Below are positions 27,425 through 37,108 of a DNA stretch of 64,000 nucleotides, one piece after another. This stretch comes from Candidatus Sodalis pierantonius str. SOPE. GTDB taxonomy: Bacteria; Pseudomonadota; Gammaproteobacteria; Enterobacterales; Enterobacteriaceae. The stretch covers positions 744,001 to 808,000 of the forward strand of contig NZ_CP006568.1 of assembly GCF_000517405.1 (NCBI RefSeq), read 5' to 3'. Each line of letters opens with the position of its first letter. Position 1 is the stretch's first letter. A model generated the notes under the pieces. The model worked only from the letters and a program-made list of their open reading frames with translations. It had not been told where the DNA came from and searched no databases. A program made the translations under genes and the position numbers.

Positions 27425-28191
27425 TTACGGTTTCAGGCTGAAACGGTCAGCATCGCGCCAGGCTGGAAACGCTTCTCGGTATTGGCGCAGCGTCGCCAAC
27501 GACAGGCGGGCCTGCAGGCAGGCCGCCACGGCCTGCGCCAGCACCGCTCCCTGGGGGTCAATGATCAGGCTGTTGCCGCTATAATGATGCTGATTGCCGT
27601 CGTTGCCTACGCGGTTGCAGCCGGCGACGTAGGCTTGGTTTTCGATGGCGCGCGCCGCCAGCAGCGTTTGCCAATGAGCGGCGCGTGGCGCGGGCCAGTG
27701 TTGGCTACGTAGAGCGCCAAATCGTAGTCCTGCTGATTGCGTGACCAGAGCGGGAAGCGCAGATCATAACACACCTGCGGTAAAATGCGCCAGCCGCGCC
27801 AGTCCACCACCACCCGTTCCTGGCCGGCCTGATAATGGCGATGCTCGTCGGCCATTCTGAACAGATGGCGTTTATCATAGCGGTACGTCACGCCGTCGGG
27901 CTGCACCACTAAGAAACGATTCACCGCGCCAGCCGGGGTGGCGATGGCCGCGCTGCCGCCTACCATCGCGCCGGTGTGCCGCGTCCATTGCGCCAGCCAC
28001 GCCAATATGCGCGTTTCTGGCAAGGCATTGCCGGCCGCTTCCATGGCAAAACCGGTGGTAAACATTTCCGGCAGCACAATCAGATCCTGGTCGTCGATCG
28101 GCGCCAGCAAACGGTCAAAGTGGGCCAGGTTCGCCTCGCCGTCCATCCAGACCAGCGGCTGTTGTAGCAGACTCAGCGCTAAAGTCGACAT
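27425..28191 (-). pseudogene. yafV: Omega-amidase YafV (nitrilase family), 2-nt insertion
   Basis: The nitrilase-fold catalytic residues are all present: Glu in LIVLPEMFTTGF, Lys in YRYDKRHLF, Cys in LPQVCYDLRFPLW. After LYVAN the frame shifts: AACACTGGCCC near 27698 reads as AACTGGCCC in the family (VANWPAPRAAHW), so an extra AC puts the last 90 codons (to FSLKP and TAA at 27425) out of frame. The span is 767 nt, two over a multiple of three. YafV removes 2-oxoglutaramate-type products; it partners with the aminotransferase just upstream, now also broken. Confidence 0.88.
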
Positions 28192-29199
28192 AAGCGCTCC
28201 GCGGCGGCATCCAGCGTCTGATCGCCTTTGGCAAAGCACAGGCGGATCAGTTTATGCGGGAAGGGGGCGGCGCAGAATACCGATAACGGAATGGCGGCCA
28301 CGCCGACCTGGGTGGTGAGCCACTGACAAAAGGCCACGTCGTCTTTATCGGAAACGGCGCTGTAATCCGCCAGCAGGAAATAGGTGCCTTCACAGGGCAG
28401 CAGTTTCAGCCGGCTGGGCGCCAGCGCCTGTACCAGGTGGTCGCGCCGCTGGCGGTAGAACGCCGGCAACGTCTGCCAGTGCGCCGGCTCCTGGCGAAGC
28501 ATATCGGCGAGAGCCAGCTGCGCGGGCGTATTGACCGCAAAGGTCAGGTATTGATGAATCTTGCGCACCTCGGCGCTCAGGGCCGGCGGCGCCACGCAAT
28601 AGCCGACTTTCCAACCGGTCATATGGTAAGTCTTGCCGAAGGAGGAGACGGCGATGGCGCGCTGGCGCAGGCCGTCATGCGCCAGCACGCTCTGATGGCA
28701 GCCGGGGGCAAAGCAGATATGTTCGTAGACTTCATCGCTCAATACATAGATTTCCCGTGCGGCGATGGCCTGCCACAGCTGCTGGAAATCGTCCGCCGGC
28801 CAGCTCGATCGCCGGCCCGTAGCTGTCATAGCTGGGATCGAAACAGATCACTTCATCCCCCGGGCGCACCAGCGCGCTGATGGCGGCAAACAGCGCCTCG
28901 GTCGCGCCGGCGGTGACCGTCACCTCGGCCTCGACGTCGGGACGCCAGCCGTAGAGCTCTGCCGTTTTATCGGCGATGGCTTCGCGCAGCGGCGCAACGC
29001 CGGTCATAGGGGCATATTGATTGGCGCTCTGGCTGACGTGCCAGGCCAGCCGGAATTTCAAATAGTCGGGACCGTCAAAATCGGGAAAACCCTGGGACAG
29101 GTTAATCGCCTGATGGCGTTGCGCCAGCGCGCTCATCTGGGTAAAGATGGTGGTGCCCAGGGCGGGGAGTTTACTTTGCGGGATAAGCGGGGTACTCAT
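28179..29199 (-). pseudogene. Methionine/2-oxo acid aminotransferase (YbdL/MtnE-like), internal deletion
   Basis: Start MSTPLIPQSKLPALGTTIF at 29199; N-terminal half has INLSQGFPDFDGPDYL, NQYAPMTGVAPLREAI, TVTAGATEALFAAI and FDPSYDSYGPAIELAGG. The next recognisable part is ADDFQQLWQAI, so roughly 50-70 residues with the NPHNPTG cofactor motif are deleted and the frame changes. The PLP lysine (SSFGKTYHMTGWKVGY) and the C-terminus remain. The stop overlaps the yafV start region, indicating an operon for keto-acid/glutaramate recycling (as in methionine salvage). Confidence 0.85.
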
Positions 29200-29451
29200 G
29201 GCTAATATGACTCCTGATAGCCGGATTTTGTGCCAATATAACATGCTGGCGATAATAGACAATCAAGACGTGTAGACGGCTAAATGTCCGTGGCGATTTT
29301 GGTCAAAATTATTGAAGATAGTCAACAAATATATTCAGTGACAATCCCTGCCGAAAGCCTTCATGATGAAGGTCCTTTCGGCAATATGACGGACAGAATT
29401 GGCATGATTACGATGAAAAAGACGTTGTTACCGCTGGCCATCGGGCTGCTG

Positions 29452-30765
29452 GAGCCTGTTTAGAAATTTGTGTATTTGCCTGATTTTGATATGTTCAATC
29501 CAACATCAAAAACAGGTTAATTTATGGACGAAAAACAGTTGCAGTCTCTGGCTAACGAACTGGCCAAAAATCTCAAAACCCCTGAGATCTCAGTCACTTC
29601 GATCGGCTACTGAAAAAAATCAGCGTCGAAGCAGCTCTCAATGCCGAAATGACCCATCACCTCGGCTACGATAAAAATCAGCCTAAACCGGGGACCAACG
29701 CCCGCAACGGCTATTCCACAAAAACCGTTACCACTGGCGATGGCCCGCTAGCGCTGCGTACTCCGCGCGATCGTGACGGTTCCTTTGAACCGCAACTGGT
29801 GAAGAAGAACCAGACCCGGATTACCGGGATGGATAATCAGATTTTATCGTTGTACGCCAAAGGGATGACCACCCGCGAGATCGCCGCCGCGTTCAAAGAG
29901 CTGTATGACGCCGATGTCTCGCCGGCGCTGGTCTCAAAGGTCACCGATGCGGTCATGGAACAGGTTGTTGAATGGCAAAACCGGCCTCTGGATGCAGTCT
30001 ATCCCATTGTTTATCTTGACTGTATCGTTCTAAAAGTCCGGCAGGACAGCCGCATCATCAACAAATCTGTGTTCCTGGCGCTGGGCATCAACATCGAAGG
30101 CCAGAAAGAGTTGCTAGGTATGTGGCTGGCCGAAAATGAAGGCGCAAAGTTCTGGCTGAACGTGCTGACAGAGCTGAAAAACCGCGGCCTGAACGATATC
30201 CTTATCGCCTGCGTAGACGGGCTGAAAGGTTTCCCTGACGCTATTAACGCGGTGTATCCGGAGGCGCGGCTCCAGCTGTGTATCGTGCATATGGTGCGCA
30301 ACAGCCTGCGGTTCGTCTCCTGGAAGGACTACAAGGCCGTCACCCGCGACCTGAAAGCTATCTATCAGACCCCTACGGAAGAAGCCGGCTTGCAGGCGCT
30401 GGAAGCGTTCTCCAGTGCCTGGGACATCCGCTACCCGCAAATAAGTCGAAGCTGGCAGGCAAACTGGGCCAATCTGGCCACGTTCTTTGCCTACCCAACG
30501 GACATCCGCAAGGTGATCTACACGACCAACGCCATCGAGTCGTTAAACAGCGTGATCCGGCATGCCATCAAAAAGCGCAAGGTGTTCCCGACCGACGACG
30601 CAGTGAAAAAGGTGGTGTGGCTGGCGATACAGGCGGCCTCACAGAAATGGACAATGCCTTTGAGGGACTGGCGCATGGCAATGAGCCGCTTTATTATCGA
30701 GTTCGGTGACCGCCTGGACGGTCACTTCTGAGAAAAGGCATTTACACAGAATCGTGTACAGGGTC
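29452..30765 (+). mobile_element. IS256 family element inside yceI, 1 bp short
   Basis: Both ends are present (GAGCCTG...CAGGGTC); 1314 bp versus 1315 in the complete copies. A missing A near 29585 (CCTGAGATC for CCTGAAGATC) breaks the transposase frame after about 22 codons, leaving a 360-aa frame from 29649. It joins the IS21 fragment directly on its right. Confidence 0.92.
29524..30731 (+). pseudogene. IS256 family transposase, 1-nt deletion near the start
   Basis: The ATG at 29524 (MDEKQLQSLANELAKNLKTP) leads into the wrong frame after about 20 codons. All three catalytic acidic residues are encoded downstream, and an internal start (ATG at 29649) could in principle make an N-truncated protein lacking the DNA-binding region. 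Confidence 0.88.
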
Positions 30766-31390
30766 CGACCTGGCGTACGCTACCGGTCGCAGGGTTGACG
30801 ATAGGTACGGTGGGGCCACAGAAGTCGATGAAGAGCTTTTCGCCAGCCTTGTGCTCCATGCGCATGGAACGCCGCTGCTTCTTTTTCCAGTCACGGAACA
30901 GTGCACAAAACTGTGAGTAACCGAGGGCATCACCGCCCACGGCGGACTGATATTCCATCCAGAGCAGCTGCTTGGTCATGCCCTTGCGGCTTAACTCGGT
31001 ATCGATATCAAGCCAGCTGGGTAAGGTATTGATAACTTTTCCGGATTTGCCGGGATAGAGCAGGCGGTCGAGGTCGACGGGGGACAGTTCCGCCGGCAAT
31101 GGCCAGACCAGGTTAGCTACCGTGAATCGGCCGAGGATATTGTGCACGGTAGTACAGCCTATGCCGAGCGCTGCTGCGATAGTGCTATTCGAGCGACGCT
31201 GCTCGAATTTCATACGTAACACATTAATATAGATGCATATTTCCGTTCTCGCTTTCTTCTTTTTACGTGCCATGCCCCCGGAAGCTAAAAGTCTCCAGAG
31301 TATGGCGGAACAGAAGATGAGCGATCGGACGACCGGAATCAGTGATCGGGTGAAATCGGAATCAGTGATCGGATGTGACCGGAACCAGCA
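30766..31390 (-). mobile_element. IS21 family fragment: left end and istA 5' part
   Basis: On the minus strand it begins TGCTGGTTCCGGTCACATC and runs through istA codons MARKKKKARTE to TGSVRQV, where the IS256 end begins. The subterminal repeat CCGATCA occurs with fewer copies than in the complete element at 39752. istB and the right end are absent. Confidence 0.9.
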
Positions 31391-31778
31391 GATGTCACGA
31401 TACCGGTTAAAACCGTGGATACCCATGTGCAGGCGCTAAACGATGAATTCCAAGGCGCAGAGTATTTTGATCAGAAACAGTACCCCAACACGACTTTTCA
31501 TAGCACCAAAATCGTCAGCAAAGGCGATAATCGCTATCAAGTCTTTGGCGATCTGACCATTAAGGGCATCAGCCGTCCGGTGATATTGGATGCGGTACTG
31601 AATAAACAGGGCGAGCATCCGATGGCCAAAAAAGCCGCCGTGGGTTTCAATGCCACCACCACCATCAAGCGTTCAGAATTTAAAATGGGGCAGTTCGTGC
31701 CCAACGTCAGCGATGACATCACCATCAGCATTTCGACGGAAGCGCTGGTCAAATAATATCGCGCGCGCCGCTCCTGTC

Positions 31779-31810
31779 GCCCCGCCTCCTTGTGACGCGG
31801 GGCTTTTTTT
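31779..31810 (+). terminator. Terminator after yceI
   Basis: GCCCCGC and GCGGGGC (perfect 7-bp stem, 11-nt loop) followed by T7. Confidence 0.85.
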
Positions 31811-32130
31811 GCCCAGGACCTAGACTGCGACGCACGATCCCTCGACCGTGCGGGGCCTCGGCAGACAAAGAAAACGGTGGGGTGGCCCTATTAGCGCGTT
31901 AAGCGATGAAATGGGGTGGGGCTCCTATCTGCTTTCGTCGCCCTATGCGCCATGACCATGTCCTCTAGGCACCATTATGCGGTACAATTATCAACAGATT
32001 TATTATCTGCCTCTTTTATGAGATAGCGCAAAACCACCGCCTGAACGGCGCTTCTCGCAATAGGGGCATTCCGGTAAACTGCAGCCGGAAAATTTCATCC
32101 ATTCGCCAGCCTTGAGTGAGGGACGACCCC
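31811..32130. other. Intergenic stretch before gmhA
   Basis: About 320 bp with no recognisable gene; presumably holds the gmhA promoter, which I cannot place with certainty. Confidence 0.4.
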
Positions 32131-32715
32131 ATGTATCAGGATTTGATCCGCAACGAACTTAACGAAGCCCTGCAAACGCTGCAAAATTTCCTTAGCGACG
32201 AGCGCCATATCCAGTCTATTGAAGATGCGGCCAAATTGATTGCCGATACTTTTAAAGCCGGCGGCAAAGTGCTTTCCTGCGGCAACGGCGGTTCCCACTG
32301 CGACGCGATGCATTTTGCCGAAGAATTAACCGGCCGCTATCGCGAAAACCGCCCGGGCTATCCCGCTATCGCCATTTCCGACCCCAGCCATCTCTCCTGC
32401 GTGAGCAACGATTTTGGTTATGAGCAGGTCTTTTCCCGTTATGTTGAAGCGGTGGGCAATCGGGGCGATGTCCTGGTCGGTATTTCCACCTCCGGCAACT
32501 CGGCGAATATTATCCGCGCCATTGACGCCGCGCGCGCCAAAGGGATGCGGGTTATCGTCCTGACCGGCAAGGAGGGCGGTAAAATGGCCGGCAGCGCGGA
32601 TGTAGAAATCCGTGTCCCCCATTTCGGTTATGCCGATCGCATTCAGGAAATCCATATCAAGGCCATTCATATTCTAATACTGCTCATCGAGAAAGAAATA
32701 GCGGCGCAGGGGTAA
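32131..32715 (+). CDS. gmhA: Sedoheptulose 7-phosphate isomerase
   Basis: 194 aa from the ATG at 32131 (MYQDLIRNELNEALQTL), matching E. coli GmhA (192). SIS-domain isomerase for the first step of ADP-heptose synthesis, needed for LPS inner core. Key stretches: VLSCGNGGSHCDAMHFAEELTGRYRENRPG with the catalytic Glu, VGISTSGNSANI, HFGYADRIQEIHIKAIH with the catalytic His. Intact; yafJ follows 33 nt later as in E. coli. Confidence 0.96.
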   Translation: MYQDLIRNELNEALQTLQNFLSDERHIQSIEDAAKLIADTFKAGGKVLSCGNGGSHCDAMHFAEELTGRYRENRPGYPAIAISDPSHLSCVSNDFGYEQVFSRYVEAVGNRGDVLVGISTSGNSANIIRAIDAARAKGMRVIVLTGKEGGKMAGSADVEIRVPHFGYADRIQEIHIKAIHILILLIEKEIAAQG

Positions 32716-32748
32716 CCCAGTCCGGCAGGGGATCGACAGGAGAGGGAC

Positions 32749-33127
32749 ATGTGTGAATTACTCGGCATGAGCGCTAATGTACCAACGGATATTTGTTTCA
32801 GTTTTTCCGGCCTGGTGCAGCGTGGCGGCGGGACCGGACCGCACAAGAACGGCTGGAGAATCACCTTTTACGAAGGATTGGGCTGCCGTACGTTCAAAGA
32901 TCCGTTGCCCAGTATCGACTCGCCCATCGCCCGTTTGGTGCAGGATTATCCTATCAAATCCTGCGCGGTGGTCTCCCATATTCGCCAGGCTAATCGCGGC
33001 AGGGTAGCGCTTGAGAATACCCACCCGTTTACCCGCGAACTCTGGGGCCGTCACTGGACCTTTGCCCACAATGGCCAGTTGCGCGGCTATCGGACGCTGA
33101 AAACCGGCAATTTTCGTCCGGTGGGGC
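32749..33127 (+). pseudogene. yafJ: Class II glutamine amidotransferase YafJ, cut by IS5
   Basis: The N-terminal about 126 aa (of about 255 in E. coli) are present: nucleophile Cys2 in MCELLGMSANVP, then GLVQRGGGTGPHKNGWRI, SCAVVSHIRQANRGRV, ENTHPFTRELWGRHWTFAHNGQL. The frame then enters the IS5 end. No YafJ C-terminus is found on the far side of the IS; instead a sugar-binding protein gene lies there, so the junction arose by recombination between IS copies. Confidence 0.92.
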
Positions 33128-34181
33128 GCTTTGTTGAATAAATCCGAAATTTGTGACGACTTCCTCCCTATCAGGGCGATTGTTACATGATGCGGACGCT
33201 GTTTGGCATTCCTAACAGCGTGATCCGGTTAAGCGCTTTGACCATTGCCATAGCCTCACCTACCTGCGCGTCATAGTCATGCAGACTCAGATGACCACCC
33301 AAAAGTGTTTTAAACCGGAACATGGCCGTTTCAGCCAGTGAACGCCGGTGATAACCTACTTTCTTTTTCCAGGTATCGTTATTGCCGCTCAGATGCTGAT
33401 TTGCCACCGTATGGTTACGCTCATGGTATCGAGCTGGCCAATATTGCGCACCACTTCGCGGTGGGATAAGCGGCTTTATTTTTTTCCTCAGCAGAGCATC
33501 ATGATAGTAACGCGTATCGTAAGCACTGTCAGCCGACGCTTCCCTGATTTTCCGGTGGGTTTGGTTAATCAGCCCGGGCAGCGCCTGCGCATCTAACGTA
33601 CCGCTTAGCGATAAATCGGTACAGATAATTTCATGTGTCGCGCTATCTACTGCCAGATGAAGCTTGTGCCATACTCTGCGCCTCTCAGCCCCATGCTGCC
33701 TGACTTTCCATTCGCCTTCGCCGAAGATTTTCAGGCCGGTGCCATCGATGACCAAGTGTGAGATTTCGCCGCGGGTTGGCGTTTTTATGCTGATGTCGAC
33801 GGTTTTTGCTCGCCGGCTGACCAGAGAGTAATCTGGGCAGCGCAGCGACAGCCCCATCAGTTTAAAAATCGCGTCAACGAAACCCTGTAACGCCCGGAGC
33901 GAAAGGTTAAACACGCGCTTTATCATTAGAACCGTGGTAATGGCCATATCGGTGTAGTGAAGCGGCCGGCCACGATGTTCAGGTGGTGTACTCTCAGTCC
34001 ATGCAGCAATGGTTGACTCATCAAGCCATACTGTCATGTCCCCCCGCTGCCTGAGCGCATTGTTGTATGCGGGCCAGTTGGTGATTTTAAACTTTTGCTT
34101 TGCCATGGGGACCTGATGTTGAAACGAATGTAGTGATCAGAGCTGCCAGTCACCTAAAAGTTCGATTTATTCAACAAAGCC
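33128..34181 (-). mobile_element. IS5 family element between yafJ and sugar-binding protein
   Basis: 1054 bp with both inverted ends. The flanks (GGTGGGGC on one side, CCATAGGAT on the other) are not duplicates, and the two disrupted genes differ, which points to recombination between two IS5 copies. Confidence 0.93.
33183..34106 (-). CDS. IS5 family transposase (copy 2)
   Basis: 307 aa, intact, with the same DDE and Y-R-E-K residues as copy 1 and a handful of substitutions (for example CTDLSLSGTLDAQA for CADLSLSGTTDAQA). Confidence 0.93.
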   Translation of the reverse strand: MAKQKFKITNWPAYNNALRQRGDMTVWLDESTIAAWTESTPPEHRGRPLHYTDMAITTVLMIKRVFNLSLRALQGFVDAIFKLMGLSLRCPDYSLVSRRAKTVDISIKTPTRGEISHLVIDGTGLKIFGEGEWKVRQHGAERRRVWHKLHLAVDSATHEIICTDLSLSGTLDAQALPGLINQTHRKIREASADSAYDTRYYHDALLRKKIKPLIPPRSGAQYWPARYHERNHTVANQHLSGNNDTWKKKVGYHRRSLAETAMFRFKTLLGGHLSLHDYDAQVGEAMAMVKALNRITLLGMPNSVRIM

Positions 34182-34395
34182 CCATAGGATCATAACGGCC
34201 ATCGTACATGGTCAATTGAACATCACCGCTTTTCACCGCCGGATGCTCTTTCGCCGCTTTCTCCATCAACTGAACAAACTCCGCTTTCATGCCATACATC
34301 AATACGGCGATTTTTACCGGCGCGGCCTGAGCCACAACGCTATTGGCAAAAAACAGGCTTGAAGTCAGTAACGCTATTTTTGTCATCTTATTCAT
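34182..34395 (-). pseudogene. Periplasmic sugar-binding protein (RbsB-like), N-terminus only
   Basis: Signal peptide MNKMTKIALLTSSLFFANSVVAQA, then PVKIAVLMYGMKAEFVQLMEKAAKEHP, the opening beta strand and helix of a ribose/xylose-type ABC binding protein, and MYDGRYDP. The frame runs into the IS5 end after about 70 residues of an expected 310-340. It is the last gene of the minus-strand sugar operon, 46 nt after the permease. Confidence 0.85.
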
Positions 34396-34441
34396 GGAAG
34401 CTCCTGGTCATGTAGGGAAACCGCGTGAAGTTATTTGTGTT

Positions 34442-35473
34442 TTAATCGCGCTGTTGCTTGCGCGATGGGTCGAGCAATACCGCCACAACGATTAATGCGC
34501 CTTTGATAATCTGCTGGTAGTAAGACTGCACCCCCAGCAGGTCAAGCCCGTTATTCATTACGCCGATAATTAAAATACCGAAGAAGGTGCCGACCAGCGT
34601 ACCGACCCCGCCCGCCATACTGGTGCCGCCAATCACCACGGCCGCAATGGCGTCCAGCTCGTAGGCGGCCCCCGCGCTGGTCTGCGCAGAGCCGGTGCGG
34701 GCGGTCAGAATAAGACCGGCGATACCCGCCAGCGCGCCGCACAGGGTGTAGACCAGGACTTTGACTTTTACCACGCTGATGCCCGAGGTACGGGCGCTCT
34801 TCTGATTGCCGCCGACGGCATAGACATAGCGTTCAAACAGGGTTTTATTCAACAGCACCCAGCCCAGGGCGAATATCGCGATAAACAGGATGACCGGCAC
34901 CGGAATCCCCAGTACGTCGCCATTGTCCAGCCAACGAAAATCCGAATTCAACTGCGAGACCAGGTTGCCGTCGGTGGTCAGCAGCGCCAGACCGCGGGCC
35001 GCCGAGAGCATGCCCATGGTGACGATAAACGGCTGCAACCGGTAGCGCGCCAGGATAGTGCCGTTGATAAGGCCGCAGACGATACCGATGGCCAGCGCCA
35101 CCAGCATAATTAGCGCGTGGGCGCTGTCGCCTATCGATAGGCCGCTATTGGTGGTAGCGAATCGCGCCGCCACAATACCGCTCAGCGCCAGCACCGAACC
35201 AACGGACAGATCGACGCCTGCGGTAATAATCACAAACGTCATACCGATGGCCAGAATGCCGTTAATTGAAATCTGGCGTAATACGATCAGCATATTTTCA
35301 TTGCTGAGAAAATAATTATTACTCCAGGCGCCGTTCGCCACCTGAACCTCACCAATAATGGTCACGACAAGGCATAGAACAAAAAACGCGATGATAATGC
35401 CGTATTTGTGCAGGCGCCGCTTATTGCGCGCAATAAACGTCAGTCCCTGGGTCAGTGAATGCGTACTGTCTAT
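34442..35473 (-). CDS. Sugar ABC transporter permease (RbsC-like), start codon lost or ATA
   Basis: The membrane protein shows the RbsC family pattern: GILAIGMTFVIITAGVDLSVGS, LQPFIVTMGMLSAARGLAL, NQKSARTSGI, IAGLILTARTGSAQTSAGAAYELDAIAAVVIGGTS, GGVGTLVGTFFGILIIGVMNNGL. The obvious GTG (35365) would drop about 35 residues including the first membrane segment. The frame is open upstream to codons reading I-DSTHSLTQGLTFIARNKRR, where an ATA at 35473 stands where an ATG is expected. Otherwise undamaged, but with ATPase and binding protein broken the transporter cannot work. Confidence 0.8.
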   Translation of the reverse strand: MDSTHSLTQGLTFIARNKRRLHKYGIIIAFFVLCLVVTIIGEVQVANGAWSNNYFLSNENMLIVLRQISINGILAIGMTFVIITAGVDLSVGSVLALSGIVAARFATTNSGLSIGDSAHALIMLVALAIGIVCGLINGTILARYRLQPFIVTMGMLSAARGLALLTTDGNLVSQLNSDFRWLDNGDVLGIPVPVILFIAIFALGWVLLNKTLFERYVYAVGGNQKSARTSGISVVKVKVLVYTLCGALAGIAGLILTARTGSAQTSAGAAYELDAIAAVVIGGTSMAGGVGTLVGTFFGILIIGVMNNGLDLLGVQSYYQQIIKGALIVVAVLLDPSRKQQRD

Positions 35474-35508
35474 AATGAAGGTTCTCGTTAAGGTAAATGA
35501 TGCCGGCT

Positions 35509-37015
35509 TTAAACCGCCAGCTTCATCAATTCCGCCTGAGTAGACTGCCCGGCCTGTACTTCCCCCGCCAGACGGCCGTCTTTAAATACGATGATTCTGT
35601 CGCTCATGCCGATTATTTCGGGCAGTTCGGAGGACACCATGATGATGCCTTGATCCTTCAACGCGAATTCGGACATAAAACGGTAGCTCTCTTTTTTGGC
35701 GCCCACGTCGATCCCGCGCGTGGGCTCATCCAGCAACATGACCTGCGGGTCAAGCAGCGCCCAACGCCCGAGCACCACTTTCTGCTGATTACCGCCGCTT
35801 ATGTTGCCGACGATATGGTCTCCGTCCGGCGTTTTGACGTTAAACCTTTTAATCATCTCCGCTGAACGTTGCCGCTCTAGCCTATCGTTAATAAAGCCGC
35901 CGCGGCTGATGGCGGTAAACGAGGGGATGTTGATGTTTTCCATAACCGATCGGCACAGCACCAGGCCGGTCTCCTTGCGATCTTCGGTCACGTAGGCGAT
36001 GCCGCTGGCGATCGACTCTTTGGGCGAATGACGGGCAAGCTGTCTGTCGCCGATAGCCACCGATCCGCTGTCGGCATGCTTGATGCCGAAAATCAAATCA
36101 AGGAATTCGCTGCGCCCCGACCAGACCAGACCATAGATACCGAGAATTTCCCCTCCGCTTGAGCGTTAGGCTGATATCGCGGATCTTGCTGCCCCAGCTG
36201 AGGTTTTTCACCTCCATGATCACGTCTTCGCCCTGTTGGTTGAATTTGGCGAACTCGTCCTTGAACTCCCCGCCGATGATGTGCTCAATCAGCTGTTCAC
36301 GCGTGATGTCGCGCAGGAACCCCTTATGGATGTAGGCGCCGTCGCGAAAAATGGTATAGCTGTCGGCAATTTGAAAGATTTCGGACAGGCGGTGGGACAC
36401 GTAAATGATGCCTTTTCCCCTCTGTGCCAGGCGGGTAATGACCTGGAAAATCTTCTACACGTCCTCTTCGCCTATCGCCGAGGTAGGTTCGTCCATGATG
36501 ATAATATCGGCATCGGCATGGGACAGCGCCTTGGCGATTTCCACCAATTGCTATTCGGCCACGCTGAGATTGCGCATTTTCTCCGTCGGCGACAGGGCGA
36601 ACTGCAAATCGTCGAGCAGCGCCGCGGTCTGTTGATTCATTTTGCCGAAATCGACAAAACCGAGCCGGCGCGGCTCGCATCCCAGCCAGATATTTTCCGC
36701 AACCGTCAGGTCGGGGATCGCGCTCAGCTCCTGCTGGACGATCGCGACGCCCGCTTCCAGGGCCTCTTTCGGATGGGAGAGCTCACAGCGTTTACCGTTG
36801 ATAAAAATATCGCCGCCGTCCGGCTGAATGAAACCCATCAAAATGCTGAGAAAAGTGGATTTGCCGGCGCCGTTGCCGCCGCACAGGGCATGAATCGACC
36901 CTCGCCGCAGACAAAACTCGGCGTTTTTCAGCGCCACCACGGGGCCAAAGCTTTTCCTTACCCCCGTGACTACCAACAAATAGGCCGCTTCGCCGCCGGC
37001 GTGTTCCTGGCTCAT
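35509..37015 (-). pseudogene. Sugar ABC transporter ATPase (RbsA-like), two ambers and a frameshift
   Basis: A duplicated ABC ATPase. First half has Walker A CGGNGAGKST (the usual GEN is GGN), IVQQELSAIPDLTVAENIWLG, then TAG at 36551-36553 in place of a codon before QLVEIAKALS, and DIIIMDEPTSAIGEEDV followed by TAG at 36455-36457. Second half shifts frame near 36150 (an extra base in CGGAGGGGAAATT), then GIAYVTEDRKETGLV, GNISGGNQQKVVLGRW, LLDEPTRGIDVGAK. ATG overlaps the xylB stop as ATGA. Three independent lesions mark a long-dead gene. Confidence 0.92.
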
Positions 37016-37108
37016 AGGCTTACCTCATATTCGTGTTGCAGCAGATGCAGATAGCGCGGATAAAGCTCGCCATAGCGCTACTGGCGCGCTGGATCGGGGC
37101 GGCAACGG

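Larger units (their letters stand above)
29404..31756 (+). pseudogene. yceI: YceI family protein, disrupted by nested IS elements
   Basis: The 5' part (29404-29451) encodes a start of a signal peptide (MITMKKTLLPLAIGLL). The 3' part from 31391 encodes VKTVDTHVQALNDEF, AEYFDQKQYPNTTFHS, GDLTIKGISRPVILDAVLN, KAAVGFNATTTIKRSEF and ISISTEALVK, the C-terminal part of the lipocalin-like YceI fold that binds polyisoprenoid lipids in the periplasm. Between them lie an IS256 copy and an IS21 end fragment; about 50 codons of yceI are missing, so the insertions were accompanied by a deletion. Confidence 0.88.

Noticed and set aside
29649..30731. Treating the 360-aa IS256 frame as an intact gene
   Set aside because: The true start at 29524 is upstream and separated by a 1-nt deletion when compared with the complete copies.
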